DNA of 25,608 nt from positions 1-25,608 of the IMG/VR virus record IMGVR_UViG_3300006916_000340. One strand, given 5' to 3'. The notes under the pieces were generated by a model. It was not told the origin of the DNA. It worked only from the letters and a program-made list of their open reading frames with translations, and ran no database searches. Origin of the DNA: a virus. Below, piece by piece: positions 8,351-16,904 of the stretch (positions are counted from its first letter, which is position 1; each line of letters starts with the position of its first letter). The translations under genes were made by a program, and so were the position numbers.

Positions 8351-9999
8351 TGGGATTTGCATCAGGATTTACAGCAGGTTTATTTGGAAGTGTAGATAGA
8401 GCATTGCGAGAAGAGTTTAGTACTGCTAAAGCGGAAACTGCTCGCCTTACTAGTTTACGACAGGCTAGAACTGCCCAACGTAATGACGCAAGAGAAGCAA
8501 AAGTAGAGAAAGCTAATGAAGAGATACAGGCACTTGCTGGTAAAATAGGACCGGGATCAGGTATTATCTTAAATGATTTTATTCAACAGGGTGGTTTAGC
8601 CTATGCTAAAGAAGCAACTACTAAGCTACTAAACTACACTCAAAAAACTGGTATTACACCTGTACAATTTTATAAACTAACAGAAGAAGAACTTGGAAAA
8701 AAACCAAACGCACAATTTTTTAATACTTTAGCACAGTCTGCTGTTCCTGCTGTAAAACCATTAGGAGAACCTGTAACTACTGCTGGTGGTATTGCTGAGT
8801 ACTTTGGATACGGTGGTCCAGAAGTAGTTAAGAAAAAAACAGAGGCGGGTCTATCGTCAACTGGTGGTAGATCAATACGTGACATATCTGGGTTGACAGA
8901 AGTACGAGGTGGTATTACCGATACTGCTATTCCAGTAGAGTTTGGTTTTAATGCACAAAAAGAAATGGCTGCTAGAAGAGTTGTTAATTTAATGGAGGAA
9001 ATTAATAACCCTAATATATCATCAGAAAATAAACTTAAATTACAGGAAGAATTAAAAGCAGCAAATGCTACCTTAGATGGTATACGTAAAGTAGAAGCTA
9101 CAATGGCTCCTGATAAATCTTTTGAAGATCAATATAGGAGAGCAATAGCTGAAGGAGATACTAAAGGTGCACAAGCAATCCTTGATGCCGCAACAAAATA
9201 TCACATGGGTACAACTACTCCTAAATATCAAGGTAATACAGGAGCCTTTACACTTAAGATGATTGATAGGGCTAGAAAATTAGTAGATGACGAAATAGGT
9301 TTTGACCCACGAAACCCAGATAAAACAGTTTCTAGACGTATGAAACAATCTGATGGATCATTTAAACTGGTTCCTGTACCGGGTGAAGAAATGCAAAAAA
9401 TTAGGAAGACAAAGCAATTACAAACATTTTTAAATTTAAGAAATAGATTATTGCCAAAGGGTAATGACTTTAATTCTATAACTGCTTTAGATGATTTAGA
9501 TGCTGAAATTAAAATATTAAGAGAACAACTTGAGGAAGGGAATACAGGTACAGGTACTGCTACAGGTACTGCTACAGGTACAGGTACTGGTACAGGTACT
9601 GGTACAGGTACAAATACAGGTACTGCCCCAAAGAAAAGGTCTGTCGTTTTAAATAAAAATACTTTTGTAAAAACATTAAGAAAAATTGAAAATGATCCTT
9701 CTATTCCTACAGATGAAAAAGAAAGTACAGTAATACAAATATTTAGTGCATCAGGTTACAGCAATGAAGAAATTAAAAAAGTTGTAGAAGAGATAAAAAA
9801 AGAACAAGCAAGTGGACTAGATCCTTCATTTACTAAAAATAAATTAACTGCTGAAGAAATTAACAAAACAATGGGAGATGGGCCTAGAAGAGATAAGCAG
9901 GGTCTTGTACCTCGCAGAGAAAGATTTGGTGCTTTATTAGAAGGCAGAAGAAATCCTTTAGGCGGTACTGAATATGACAAAATGGGTCCACAAACTTAG
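8350..9999 (+). CDS. Putative internal virion protein with Gly-Thr linker
   Basis: A 549-aa protein starting within the preceding gene's stop (TAATG). The N-terminus (GFASGFTAGLFGSVDRAL) is Gly- and Phe-rich, then becomes charged helix (residues ~20-65). The middle (residues ~65-395) is globular and lysine-rich. A low-complexity Gly-Thr/Ala run (residues ~397-425) separates it from a C-terminal helical part containing paired helices of the type TFVKTLRKIENDP...IIQIFSASGYSNEEIKKVVEEI. No enzyme motif is seen. Its place between two other large late proteins fits the three-protein internal core typical of podovirus late operons, but sequence alone does not prove ejection. No family recognised. 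Confidence 0.7.
   Translation: MGFASGFTAGLFGSVDRALREEFSTAKAETARLTSLRQARTAQRNDAREAKVEKANEEIQALAGKIGPGSGIILNDFIQQGGLAYAKEATTKLLNYTQKTGITPVQFYKLTEEELGKKPNAQFFNTLAQSAVPAVKPLGEPVTTAGGIAEYFGYGGPEVVKKKTEAGLSSTGGRSIRDISGLTEVRGGITDTAIPVEFGFNAQKEMAARRVVNLMEEINNPNISSENKLKLQEELKAANATLDGIRKVEATMAPDKSFEDQYRRAIAEGDTKGAQAILDAATKYHMGTTTPKYQGNTGAFTLKMIDRARKLVDDEIGFDPRNPDKTVSRRMKQSDGSFKLVPVPGEEMQKIRKTKQLQTFLNLRNRLLPKGNDFNSITALDDLDAEIKILREQLEEGNTGTGTATGTATGTGTGTGTGTGTNTGTAPKKRSVVLNKNTFVKTLRKIENDPSIPTDEKESTVIQIFSASGYSNEEIKKVVEEIKKEQASGLDPSFTKNKLTAEEINKTMGDGPRRDKQGLVPRRERFGALLEGRRNPLGGTEYDKMGPQT
9541..9628 (+). repeat. ACAGGT/ACTGGT hexanucleotide microsatellite (Gly-Thr linker)
   Basis: About fourteen hexamers alternating ACAGGT and ACTGGT/ACTGCT encode a Gly-Thr-(Ala) run inside the 549-aa protein. 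The unit is a multiple of three, so changes in copy number keep the frame. A shorter run of the same hexamer is at about 5239-5272 in the 1109-aa gene. The run probably acts as a flexible linker, and its length is expected to vary between relatives and to be prone to assembly error. Confidence 0.85.
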
Positions 10000-10007
10000 G
10001 AATTAAA

Positions 10008-13000
10008 ATGTCTACAACTCAACTTACATTATCTGATAATGAACTCATAGATAAATACTATGTAGGAGAAGAGGAAGAAGAAACAGAAACTGTTGCTCCT
10101 ACAATGTCAAATAATGAACTCATAGATAAATACTATGTAGGAGAAGAGGAAGAAGAAACAGAAACTGTTGCTCCTACAATACAGGAAACAGAACAAGAGA
10201 CTGTGCCTGTCACGCAGAGTGACTCTTCTTTAATAGATAAATACTATGTAGGAGAAGAGGAAGAAGTTGTTGCAGAAGAAGAAGTAGAAGAAGGTAAAAT
10301 ATCTAAGGCACAGTATGCTAATAATAATGTTGTAATGGATAAGATTAGACAGTTTGATAAAAGTTATTATGGAGAAGATGGGGGTCAACGAGAAGGTGAA
10401 ACTAACGAAGAATACTTTGAAAGATTTTTAACTTTTAAAAGAGCCATAGAAAATAATACAATAAACATGTCGGGCATGATTGATTGGATACGTAAGGCTT
10501 CTCCTGAAGAAAGGGAAAACTTTGTTGATGTATATATAGATGTAGAAAATAATTTACCTAACTTCTATGAAAAAGGTGGTGGCAGTGCTGGCTCTGCAAT
10601 ATTCGACTACCTATTCTATACTGTAGTTGATCCTATTGTATTACTAGGTGGTGTGTTTGGTAAGATGTTTTCTAGAGGGGCAATGCTTGCTGTAAAAGAA
10701 ACACTAAAGAAAAAAGGTAGAGATGCAGCTTTAAAAGAAGCTAAGAAAATAGGCATGAAAAGAGGTGTAAAGATCGGTGCAGTTACTGAAGGTGTTGCAT
10801 CAGGTAGCCTTGACATAGGAACACAACGTATTGAACAGGCTAATGTAAACATAGAAGATGTTGATATAGATTTAGAGAGAACTGGTATTGCAACAGGTGT
10901 GGGTGCTATTGCTGGCGGTTTGGGATTTGGACTACAGCAAAAGCAGGAGTTTGCTGGTTTAGCAGGTAGGATGGACAAACGTAATACAGCTAAGATAGAA
11001 TTAGCCGACAAAATAAAAGCAGATAAACTACAAAAATATCAATCCGATGATGCATTAAAAAATGCAGGAAAAGAAATACCTGATGAAATATTTGATCCAG
11101 TAGATGCAAAAGAATATCTAGAGATACTTGGTAATGTAGATAACATAGACCTAGTTGAATCTAAAGTAAGAACAGATATACTAGAAAGAATTAATAAAGT
11201 AGCACTGACTATCTTTGATGATTATAATGCTAGAGGTATGACCCCTCCGGGTATAGAGCCTAGTATGAAAGCTAATGAAGTTGTACGCTCTATTATAAGA
11301 TCTACTGAAGCACAAGAGCTAGACCCTGATCTGTTAGACAAAGCAATATCTAAAGCAGGTTTAACTCCAGAATTGTTTGAGTCTATAGTAGGTGTGACAT
11401 ATAGTGATGCTGGTAAATCACTAGCTACTCTAGCTCCAATGGGACAGAGATTAAAAAAACTAAGGGAGCTACATCCTCAGTTTGTAAAGAAGCTAGATGA
11501 GTTAGCAGGTGTACAGGCTAGTTCTACAAATGTTTTTGGTTATATCTGGGATGGTATAAGACGTTTAGATAGAGAAGGTAGAGCACTAGCTGTTACAAGA
11601 TTCAGTACAACAGCAGGTAACATAGCTACACTAGCACTTACACAGACAATGCAGGTAGGTTTTAATGCAATAGAAAGTACACTGTACCATTTTGGTAAAG
11701 CTACTCGATCTATTATGGAAGGTACATCCTCTGTTGAGGGTACTAAGCAAGGCATGAAAGATATTGTAAAGGATACCTTTGGTGCACTAGCATACTTAGA
11801 TGATCCACAACTATCATCTGAGATGACAGAGTACTTGTTACGTAGTAATCCTGCTATGGCAAGAGTTATAGATAGATCATTAGGTGAGGTTGGAGATGAA
11901 GGACTAAGTAAGTTTACAAGATTTGCTAACACACTTAACATGGTACAGGATGTGTTTGCACGTAAGGCTGTATTCTCTGCTACTGTAGACAAACATCTAA
12001 GAAGAATAGGACAAAACTTTGATGTAGTACAGGCAGAAGGTAGAGAGTTACCTACGAGTGTGCTAAAGAATGCACAGAGAGAAGCATTAGAAGCTACCTT
12101 TGCTGCCATGCCACGTACTACTTCACAGGGAGGTGGGCGTACTGAGCACATAGCTCATCACTTTATTAAGTTTGTTGAGCAGTTACCTTTTATACCAGTG
12201 CTAGGTACAGGAGAACTTCCTTACGCTAGGTTCATGGTCAATGCACTGTCACATCAATTGCAATTCAGTCCTGTAGGTGGTGTTAATGCAGCTGCAACCT
12301 TTACTAATGCTATGTATAGAAGATTTGGTAAGCAAATGAATGATGCCACTACACGTGCAGATCTAGCTAAGGCTAGGTCACAGTTCTCTAAAGCTGTAGT
12401 TGGTACTGCTGGATTATATGCAGCTATACAATATCGTATGGAGAATCAGGATCTTGAACCACATGAGATGAGAGGCGAGGCTAACAAACCTGCTGACGTT
12501 AGAAGGTTCTGGCCTCTAGCTCCTATACTAACATTAGCTGATGTATTCGTTAAGATTAAATTAGATAAGTTTGATGAGATCAGTTGGAAGAAGACAAAAG
12601 AAAATGTAATAGGTACTAGGTTTAGAATGGGTCAGTATGGTGGTGCTGTGGATGACATGATGGGTATTATGTACAAAGGCATCACTGAAGGTATTGAAGC
12701 AGAAGAACTGGCAGATAAGCTAGGTGCGTATACAGGAGAGATGGGATCTAGATTTACCACACCTGCTAAGATTGTTACTGATGTTGTTGCTATCTTTGAT
12801 GAAGAACAGGCTGTAGTAAGAGATGCTACACAGGTAGAAGGTGACACACCAGAAGAAAGATTTGTAGATGCAGCTAAGAAGAAGCTATATAACAACATGC
12901 CTTTCCTAGCTAAGACATTGCCTGTACGAGAGCAAACAACTAGAGAGGGTGAAAGATATATACAAAGTCCTGTGATGAGATTGTTTTATGGTGTATCCTC

Positions 13001-13457
13001 TGTTGAACGTAGAAGCGATATAGAAAAAGAATTACTTAAACATGGCATGGAAGACTACACACTTACACCACGTACAGGTGATAAACGAGCCTCTGCATTT
13101 GTAAATAAATATCTTGGTCCACTAGTAGAAAAAGATTTAGGGGATATAGTAGACTCTAAATATTATGATAGCTTATCTAAGAACGAACAGAAAGTATTTT
13201 TAAGTAAGCAACTAGGAGAAGTTAGAAAAATCTCTTCTGTTCTGGGTAGGATGGATGCACAGGATAGAAATGAAACAGGAGGACCAACCTCATTTACAAG
13301 AGGTGATTGGATTAAGCTGTCACCACAGCAACGTGCATTAGCAGATGAGATCTATCAAGATAAGTATGGTAGATCAGTAGTAGAGCAACAAAGAGAAGAA
13401 CCCTCTGTTGATCACTACCTACAGGCTACCGAAATTGCAAAACTTATGGCACGTTAG
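10008..13457 (+). CDS. Largest internal/ejection-type virion protein
   Basis: A 1149-aa protein and the last gene of the late block. The N-terminal ~90 residues carry three copies of LIDKYYVGEEEEE in a very acidic context. A hydrophobic stretch follows (FDYLFYTVVDPIVLLGG, about residues 200-217), then a Lys-rich helix and a glycine-rich hydrophobic segment (TGIATGVGAIAGGLGFG, about residues 292-308). The rest is long, mixed helical sequence. Size, position at the end of the late operon and membrane-compatible segments resemble the giant internal proteins that podoviruses eject to build a channel through the cell envelope. I see no convincing transglycosylase or protease motif, so an enzymatic role is not claimed. 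Its TAG overlaps the stop of the convergent MazG-like gene. Confidence 0.75.
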   Translation: MSTTQLTLSDNELIDKYYVGEEEEETETVAPTMSNNELIDKYYVGEEEEETETVAPTIQETEQETVPVTQSDSSLIDKYYVGEEEEVVAEEEVEEGKISKAQYANNNVVMDKIRQFDKSYYGEDGGQREGETNEEYFERFLTFKRAIENNTINMSGMIDWIRKASPEERENFVDVYIDVENNLPNFYEKGGGSAGSAIFDYLFYTVVDPIVLLGGVFGKMFSRGAMLAVKETLKKKGRDAALKEAKKIGMKRGVKIGAVTEGVASGSLDIGTQRIEQANVNIEDVDIDLERTGIATGVGAIAGGLGFGLQQKQEFAGLAGRMDKRNTAKIELADKIKADKLQKYQSDDALKNAGKEIPDEIFDPVDAKEYLEILGNVDNIDLVESKVRTDILERINKVALTIFDDYNARGMTPPGIEPSMKANEVVRSIIRSTEAQELDPDLLDKAISKAGLTPELFESIVGVTYSDAGKSLATLAPMGQRLKKLRELHPQFVKKLDELAGVQASSTNVFGYIWDGIRRLDREGRALAVTRFSTTAGNIATLALTQTMQVGFNAIESTLYHFGKATRSIMEGTSSVEGTKQGMKDIVKDTFGALAYLDDPQLSSEMTEYLLRSNPAMARVIDRSLGEVGDEGLSKFTRFANTLNMVQDVFARKAVFSATVDKHLRRIGQNFDVVQAEGRELPTSVLKNAQREALEATFAAMPRTTSQGGGRTEHIAHHFIKFVEQLPFIPVLGTGELPYARFMVNALSHQLQFSPVGGVNAAATFTNAMYRRFGKQMNDATTRADLAKARSQFSKAVVGTAGLYAAIQYRMENQDLEPHEMRGEANKPADVRRFWPLAPILTLADVFVKIKLDKFDEISWKKTKENVIGTRFRMGQYGGAVDDMMGIMYKGITEGIEAEELADKLGAYTGEMGSRFTTPAKIVTDVVAIFDEEQAVVRDATQVEGDTPEERFVDAAKKKLYNNMPFLAKTLPVREQTTREGERYIQSPVMRLFYGVSSVERRSDIEKELLKHGMEDYTLTPRTGDKRASAFVNKYLGPLVEKDLGDIVDSKYYDSLSKNEQKVFLSKQLGEVRKISSVLGRMDAQDRNETGGPTSFTRGDWIKLSPQQRALADEIYQDKYGRSVVEQQREEPSVDHYLQATEIAKLMAR
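10036..10260 (+). repeat. 75-bp tandem duplication plus degenerate third copy, acidic ELIDKYYVGEEEEE motif
   Basis: Copies starting at 10036 and 10111 are nearly identical over 75 bases (25 codons). A third, partial copy begins near 10230 and is offset by about 111 bases. The unit encodes NELIDKYYVGEEEEETETVAPT. Near-identity of the first two copies at DNA level implies recent duplication. The conserved IDKYYVG core in the third suggests the motif itself is under selection, for example as a docking peptide. Confidence 0.85.
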
Positions 13458-13783
13458 CGTTTATCTCCACTACCCTGTATCGTACCTTTCTTTAACCTAG
13501 CTTCTAGCTTATCTTTATTCTGTTTAGCTATGACACTCAACGACATGTCAAGATCAGATGCCAGTGCTGCACAGTACCACAGTACATCACCTATCTCTGA
13601 TGCTAGTTGTTCCTTCCAATCGTGAGGCATGGTATCTTCACCATCCCTAATAAGTTTCTTTACCTTATTGGCTACCTCACCTGCTTCCCCAACCAAACCT
13701 AAAGCTGGATATGTAATCTTATATTCTCGTGGATATATAGCTGTTGTCTGTGCGATCTTTTGGTAATCATTAAAATCTAACAT
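13454..13783 (-). CDS. MazG-like nucleotide pyrophosphohydrolase
   Basis: Probably hydrolyses (d)NTPs or related alarmones to monophosphates, adjusting nucleotide pools or the host stress response. The all-alpha NTP-PPase metal-binding signature is complete: E-x-x-E in GLVGEAGEVANK and E-x-x-D in SEIGDVLWY, counted on a 109-aa product. I chose the ATG at 13783 because MLDFNDYQKIAQ is the usual start for this family, an AAGGAGAG ribosome site sits just upstream, and this avoids overlapping the neighbour. An upstream in-frame ATG at 13837, with a weaker site, would give 127 aa. It is the promoter-distal gene of the minus-strand block, and its stop overlaps the convergent late gene. MazG-like genes are common in marine phages. 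Confidence 0.85.
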   Translation of the reverse strand: MLDFNDYQKIAQTTAIYPREYKITYPALGLVGEAGEVANKVKKLIRDGEDTMPHDWKEQLASEIGDVLWYCAALASDLDMSLSVIAKQNKDKLEARLKKGTIQGSGDKR

Positions 13784-13805
13784 TGCATATCTCTCCTTCA
13801 ACCAG

Positions 13806-14015
13806 TTAAGTGCTGACTGTTCTAAGTTGCTCTTCATGCTTTACCTTTCGTAGTGTCTCAAAGTAGGCCTTGTTATAACCACGTTCCCACTCTCTAGATT
13901 GCATGGAGTTTTCTTTGTATGGGTTAGTATACTTTGCTCCCCTGTAGAAAGCATCGTAACCTCTACGCCACTGTATCTTTAGTGGTGCATCATTCTTGTT
14001 TAGTCCTCTACGCAT
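13806..14015 (-). CDS. RMF-like small basic protein
   Basis: A 69-aa basic protein with the pattern WRRGYDAFYRGAK..NPY.......S..WERGYNKAY. It has two helices rich in W, G, Y, R and A around a short NPY turn. This resembles ribosome modulation factor and the RMF-like proteins found in some phages, where the bacterial version dimerises ribosomes during starvation. Resemblance is by pattern only, and nucleic-acid binding is the safest reading. A GGGAGAA ribosome site precedes the ATG, and the gene lies between the PD-(D/E)XK-like gene and the MazG-like gene with short gaps. Confidence 0.6.
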   Translation of the reverse strand: MRRGLNKNDAPLKIQWRRGYDAFYRGAKYTNPYKENSMQSREWERGYNKAYFETLRKVKHEEQLRTVST

Positions 14016-14029
14016 ACTACTTCTCCCTG

Positions 14030-14506
14030 CTAATTCGGTTGATCCAATTCAGTAATTGCCATATTATAACAATCAGACCTGATAACAAAGTTATTGTCAC
14101 CATCTTTATCGCCTTTCTTTTTAAACACAGCATTGTCAAAGTACTCTATCTTATCTTTACTACCTAAGAACCATGCAGTGCTAAGATCTTTCTTAACACG
14201 TACAAAGGCATACATGTCACACTTCTGTCTGGTATTTAACTTAGCCACAGAACATTCGTAATGACTTAGTGGAGGTACACTTGTCTGCTTTGTCTTTACG
14301 TCTACTGTCTTACCATTGTCAAGCATGATGTCATAGTCATAAGTGTTCAACCACTTACCTCCCATTACTTTCAGAGCTACCTGCTCCCCTATGAAACCTG
14401 CTAGTGTACCTCCACCATTCAAGATGGACTGCTGTAACATGCCCATCTCTAACATCTTGTGCCTAGCTTCCATTACCATATCGTCTGTTATATCTAATGC
14501 AATCAT
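14030..14506 (-). CDS. Putative PD-(D/E)XK-fold nuclease-like protein
   Basis: A 158-aa protein with an arrangement typical of small PD-(D/E)XK proteins: a helix with GFIGEQVA (Glu about residue 41), then a beta-hairpin YDYDIML and DNGKTVDVKTKQT, giving D-x(n)-D-x-K with the Asp-Val-Lys at about residues 69-71. The remainder is mixed and lysine-rich. Nuclease activity is inferred from the motif. It might cut DNA during replication or packaging, or host DNA. Preceded by AAGGAG and located just after the ribonucleotide reductase gene, 12 bases away. Fold assignment is moderate; substrate unknown. Confidence 0.65.
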   Translation of the reverse strand: MIALDITDDMVMEARHKMLEMGMLQQSILNGGGTLAGFIGEQVALKVMGGKWLNTYDYDIMLDNGKTVDVKTKQTSVPPLSHYECSVAKLNTRQKCDMYAFVRVKKDLSTAWFLGSKDKIEYFDNAVFKKKGDKDGDNNFVIRSDCYNMAITELDQPN

Positions 14507-14518
14507 ATTGTATACTCC

Positions 14519-16456
14519 TTATGCAGTTAAGTCAACAACTTCACATACACCTGCTGAACAGGCTAGTTCCCTGCCTCCAGATGTACCGTCTTCTTTTTCG
14601 TAGTCAGATAGCTTACTCCAATCTATTCTACTTGGCATACGCTTAACCATCTCCATGCATGTAGACTTATCTACCTCTTGATAAGGAGCTTGCTTATACA
14701 CATGCTCACTGTAAGGTAGGAAGCTAATGCCTGATAGATCATCAAAGTTCTCGTATACCCATGCTCCTACTTCCATCCATTCGTTCTGCTTAACTGATAT
14801 TGTAACAGATGGTTTGTGTTCACACCAGTGTGTTTGATACGTTAGCCACAGATTTAATTGTTCTATAGCTGTCATATCATTACGTGTCACAGCCCCTGTT
14901 GGTGCGATAGTAGGAAAGCTAAACACTGTAGTGTCTAATGGCTTAGTAACGTCAGGCTCATTAGGTATACCCATATCAACCATGAACTGTGTCATAGGGT
15001 CTTTGTTATCAGCACGTACTGTCCTGATGTAGTATGGACTATGCCTTGCATGAATGCCACTGGCACTATCTACTAGCTGTGATACAGTACCTGATGGCTT
15101 AACACATGTAATAGCTACTGACATGTTAATGCCTATTGCTTCTGCTATCTCTTTGTTGGTATCTACAGCTACCTGCTTTAGTTCCTCTAGTATCTTAGGA
15201 AGAGTAAGACTCTGATGTGTGCCATTTAACAATGGACAGTCCATGATACCTGTAAGAGATACACCTAACAACCTTTCTTCTTCAGTATTAGTCTTCCATA
15301 TCTTACGTAGGTATCTAAAATCAGTAAGTGTAGACTGTAATGTACCTAGTATAGTAGCTAACTTTACTTTCTCTTTAAGTGTTTTAAGTGTATCAGTATT
15401 ACGTGCGACTACTTCTGACAGGTTACAGAACTGAAATGGTCTTAGTATAATCTCAGAACATGGGTTACAACCAAAGACATGATCACTATCTCTTCTGCCA
15501 GTTTTAGATGCTTGCTTCAGTGCTGACTGCCTGTTGAATATACCACGTTCACCTGACTGACTTTCGTACAGTGATGTCCACTCTCGCATGAATGTTCCCA
15601 TGTCAGGTTTAGTACTGTACGCTACACTGTTATTAGCTAGTGCTCTCTGTCCTTCATTCTCCCACCACTGTCCTGACTTAGCATGACGCATCTGGTCATC
15701 ATCAATGTCTGACAGGCTGATCAATGCACTACGTCTTACACCACCTACAACTACTACCTCGCCTATCTTACACATGATGTCATGGCATTCTAGTGGTGTT
15801 AGTCTACGTCCTACCGCACCTTTAAACTTCTCAATGCAGAAGTTAAACAGATCCTCTAGTGGTGCAGGACCAGATGCCCTACCACCAAACGTCTTTAGCC
15901 TAGCACCAGCAGGACGTACTGCACTGACATCCCATGTAGGTATCTGACCAGAGTATAACATAGCTAGTAATTCTTTCAGAGACTTTGCCCAACCAACACG
16001 TGAGTCTCCTACCTTAATTACTGTATCAGAACTATGCAGTTCTTCATTAACTATGGGTAGCTTATCTGTATACTGTCTTTCAACAGAGAAGCCAACACCT
16101 GTACCACACATAAGTATATACATACACTCATCAAATACTCTTGGTGTATCCACTGTCATGTATGAACAGTTGTAACTAGGCACGTGGCATATATCCAATG
16201 GTGCACCTGCTGTCATCAATGCTCTCATACTCGGCATAATATTTAAGTCCTGTACTGCACTAGATAGTTTCTCGTGTATATTGTCAGGCATTATGTAGCC
16301 ATACTTCTCTAGTACATAACTTTCAAGATAGTTAAAGTATCTCTCGACTGTTTCAAGCCAACCTTCACGCCTCTGATCACCTTCTCTCCATCTGGCATAA
16401 CGTGATAGTGCAATAAAATTTTGGTAGTCAGAACTTAAATAGTTATTTGTGTGCAT
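14519..16456 (-). CDS. nrdJ: Monomeric adenosylcobalamin-dependent ribonucleotide reductase (class II)
   Basis: Reduces ribonucleoside triphosphates to dNTPs for phage DNA synthesis, using coenzyme B12 to form a thiyl radical. The 645-aa product carries the active-site set with the same spacing as the Lactobacillus leichmannii enzyme: NPCSEI gives N331, C333 (thiyl) and E335; C344 lies 11 residues after C333 and pairs with C97 as the reducing cysteines. A C-terminal CSAGVC shuttle pair (C633, C638) completes the chain. No small-subunit or activase gene is next to it, as expected for class II. It is shorter than the ~740-aa bacterial enzyme. Its ATG lies two bases past the stop of the 53-aa gene. 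The host must supply or import cobalamin, which is inference from cofactor need. Confidence 0.93.
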   Translation of the reverse strand: MHTNNYLSSDYQNFIALSRYARWREGDQRREGWLETVERYFNYLESYVLEKYGYIMPDNIHEKLSSAVQDLNIMPSMRALMTAGAPLDICHVPSYNCSYMTVDTPRVFDECMYILMCGTGVGFSVERQYTDKLPIVNEELHSSDTVIKVGDSRVGWAKSLKELLAMLYSGQIPTWDVSAVRPAGARLKTFGGRASGPAPLEDLFNFCIEKFKGAVGRRLTPLECHDIMCKIGEVVVVGGVRRSALISLSDIDDDQMRHAKSGQWWENEGQRALANNSVAYSTKPDMGTFMREWTSLYESQSGERGIFNRQSALKQASKTGRRDSDHVFGCNPCSEIILRPFQFCNLSEVVARNTDTLKTLKEKVKLATILGTLQSTLTDFRYLRKIWKTNTEEERLLGVSLTGIMDCPLLNGTHQSLTLPKILEELKQVAVDTNKEIAEAIGINMSVAITCVKPSGTVSQLVDSASGIHARHSPYYIRTVRADNKDPMTQFMVDMGIPNEPDVTKPLDTTVFSFPTIAPTGAVTRNDMTAIEQLNLWLTYQTHWCEHKPSVTISVKQNEWMEVGAWVYENFDDLSGISFLPYSEHVYKQAPYQEVDKSTCMEMVKRMPSRIDWSKLSDYEKEDGTSGGRELACSAGVCEVVDLTA

Positions 16457-16458
16457 GT

Positions 16459-16620
16459 CTATCTCTCCATAGTAATTTTTAATGATGATACCTCTAAGCC
16501 TCCTACATCGTGGATATAGTCACGTAAGCCATCATCTATTTCAGATGCGACATCTCCATCAGAAGGCATAGGATACTCTTCTTTGTCAATGTCTAAGGTT
16601 ATAAATACTTTTACTTTCAT
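16459..16620 (-). CDS. Small hypothetical protein (53 aa)
   Basis: An acidic 53-aa frame starting MKVKVFITLDIDKEEYPMPSD and ending KITMER. It fills the gap between the DUF3310 gene and the reductase almost exactly. Its ATG abuts the stop of the DUF3310 gene, and its TAG lies two bases before the reductase start. An alternating N-terminal strand (KVKVFITLDI) followed by an amphipathic helix (SEIDDGLRDYIHDVG) and another strand (LEVSSLKITM) suggests a small alpha/beta fold. Function is unknown. Expression by coupled translation is inferred from the spacing. Confidence 0.7.
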   Translation of the reverse strand: MKVKVFITLDIDKEEYPMPSDGDVASEIDDGLRDYIHDVGGLEVSSLKITMER

Positions 16621-16904
16621 TATTTATCCATGTGTTCTATTAGTTTATCTAAGTACCACTTAGCTTTATTAAGATCTTCTACAGCCTTACCTTTGTAATC
16701 AAACCTCCATAAGTATTTCATTATGTTACCTTGTAGGTAGTACTTAAAGTTATCACCTGTAGCAGCACTGATAGCGTCAATGCACTCTACCCCATTTTGA
16801 TTATAGTGTGGTGGATGATTGACCATATCAAAAGATGAGAATGAAAATGGTCCAGTAGTATCTTTAATTGTAATAGTCTCATTGCCCATTGTAAGTGTGT
16901 CCAT
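16620..16904 (-). CDS. DUF3310 family protein (SaV-like)
   Basis: A 94-aa protein with the family signature in order: VNHPPHYNQNGVECIDAI (residues ~27-44), then GNIMKYLWRF and the helix DLNKAKWYLDKLIEH. DUF3310 proteins are widespread in phages and sometimes labelled nucleotide kinase, a name that lacks firm support. Their regular presence in replication or nucleotide-metabolism clusters suggests a role there. Its ATG overlaps the stop of the upstream gene (TAATG). An internal Met at residue 27 (MVNHPPHY) is an alternative start, but the overlap supports the longer form. Confidence 0.88.
   Translation of the reverse strand: MDTLTMGNETITIKDTTGPFSFSSFDMVNHPPHYNQNGVECIDAISAATGDNFKYYLQGNIMKYLWRFDYKGKAVEDLNKAKWYLDKLIEHMDK

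Noticed and set aside
11540-12151. 203-aa minus-strand open frame
   Set aside because: It lies wholly inside the 1149-aa virion gene. Its Ser/Cys/Val-rich composition is that of a reverse-frame shadow, and it has no convincing ribosome site or motif.
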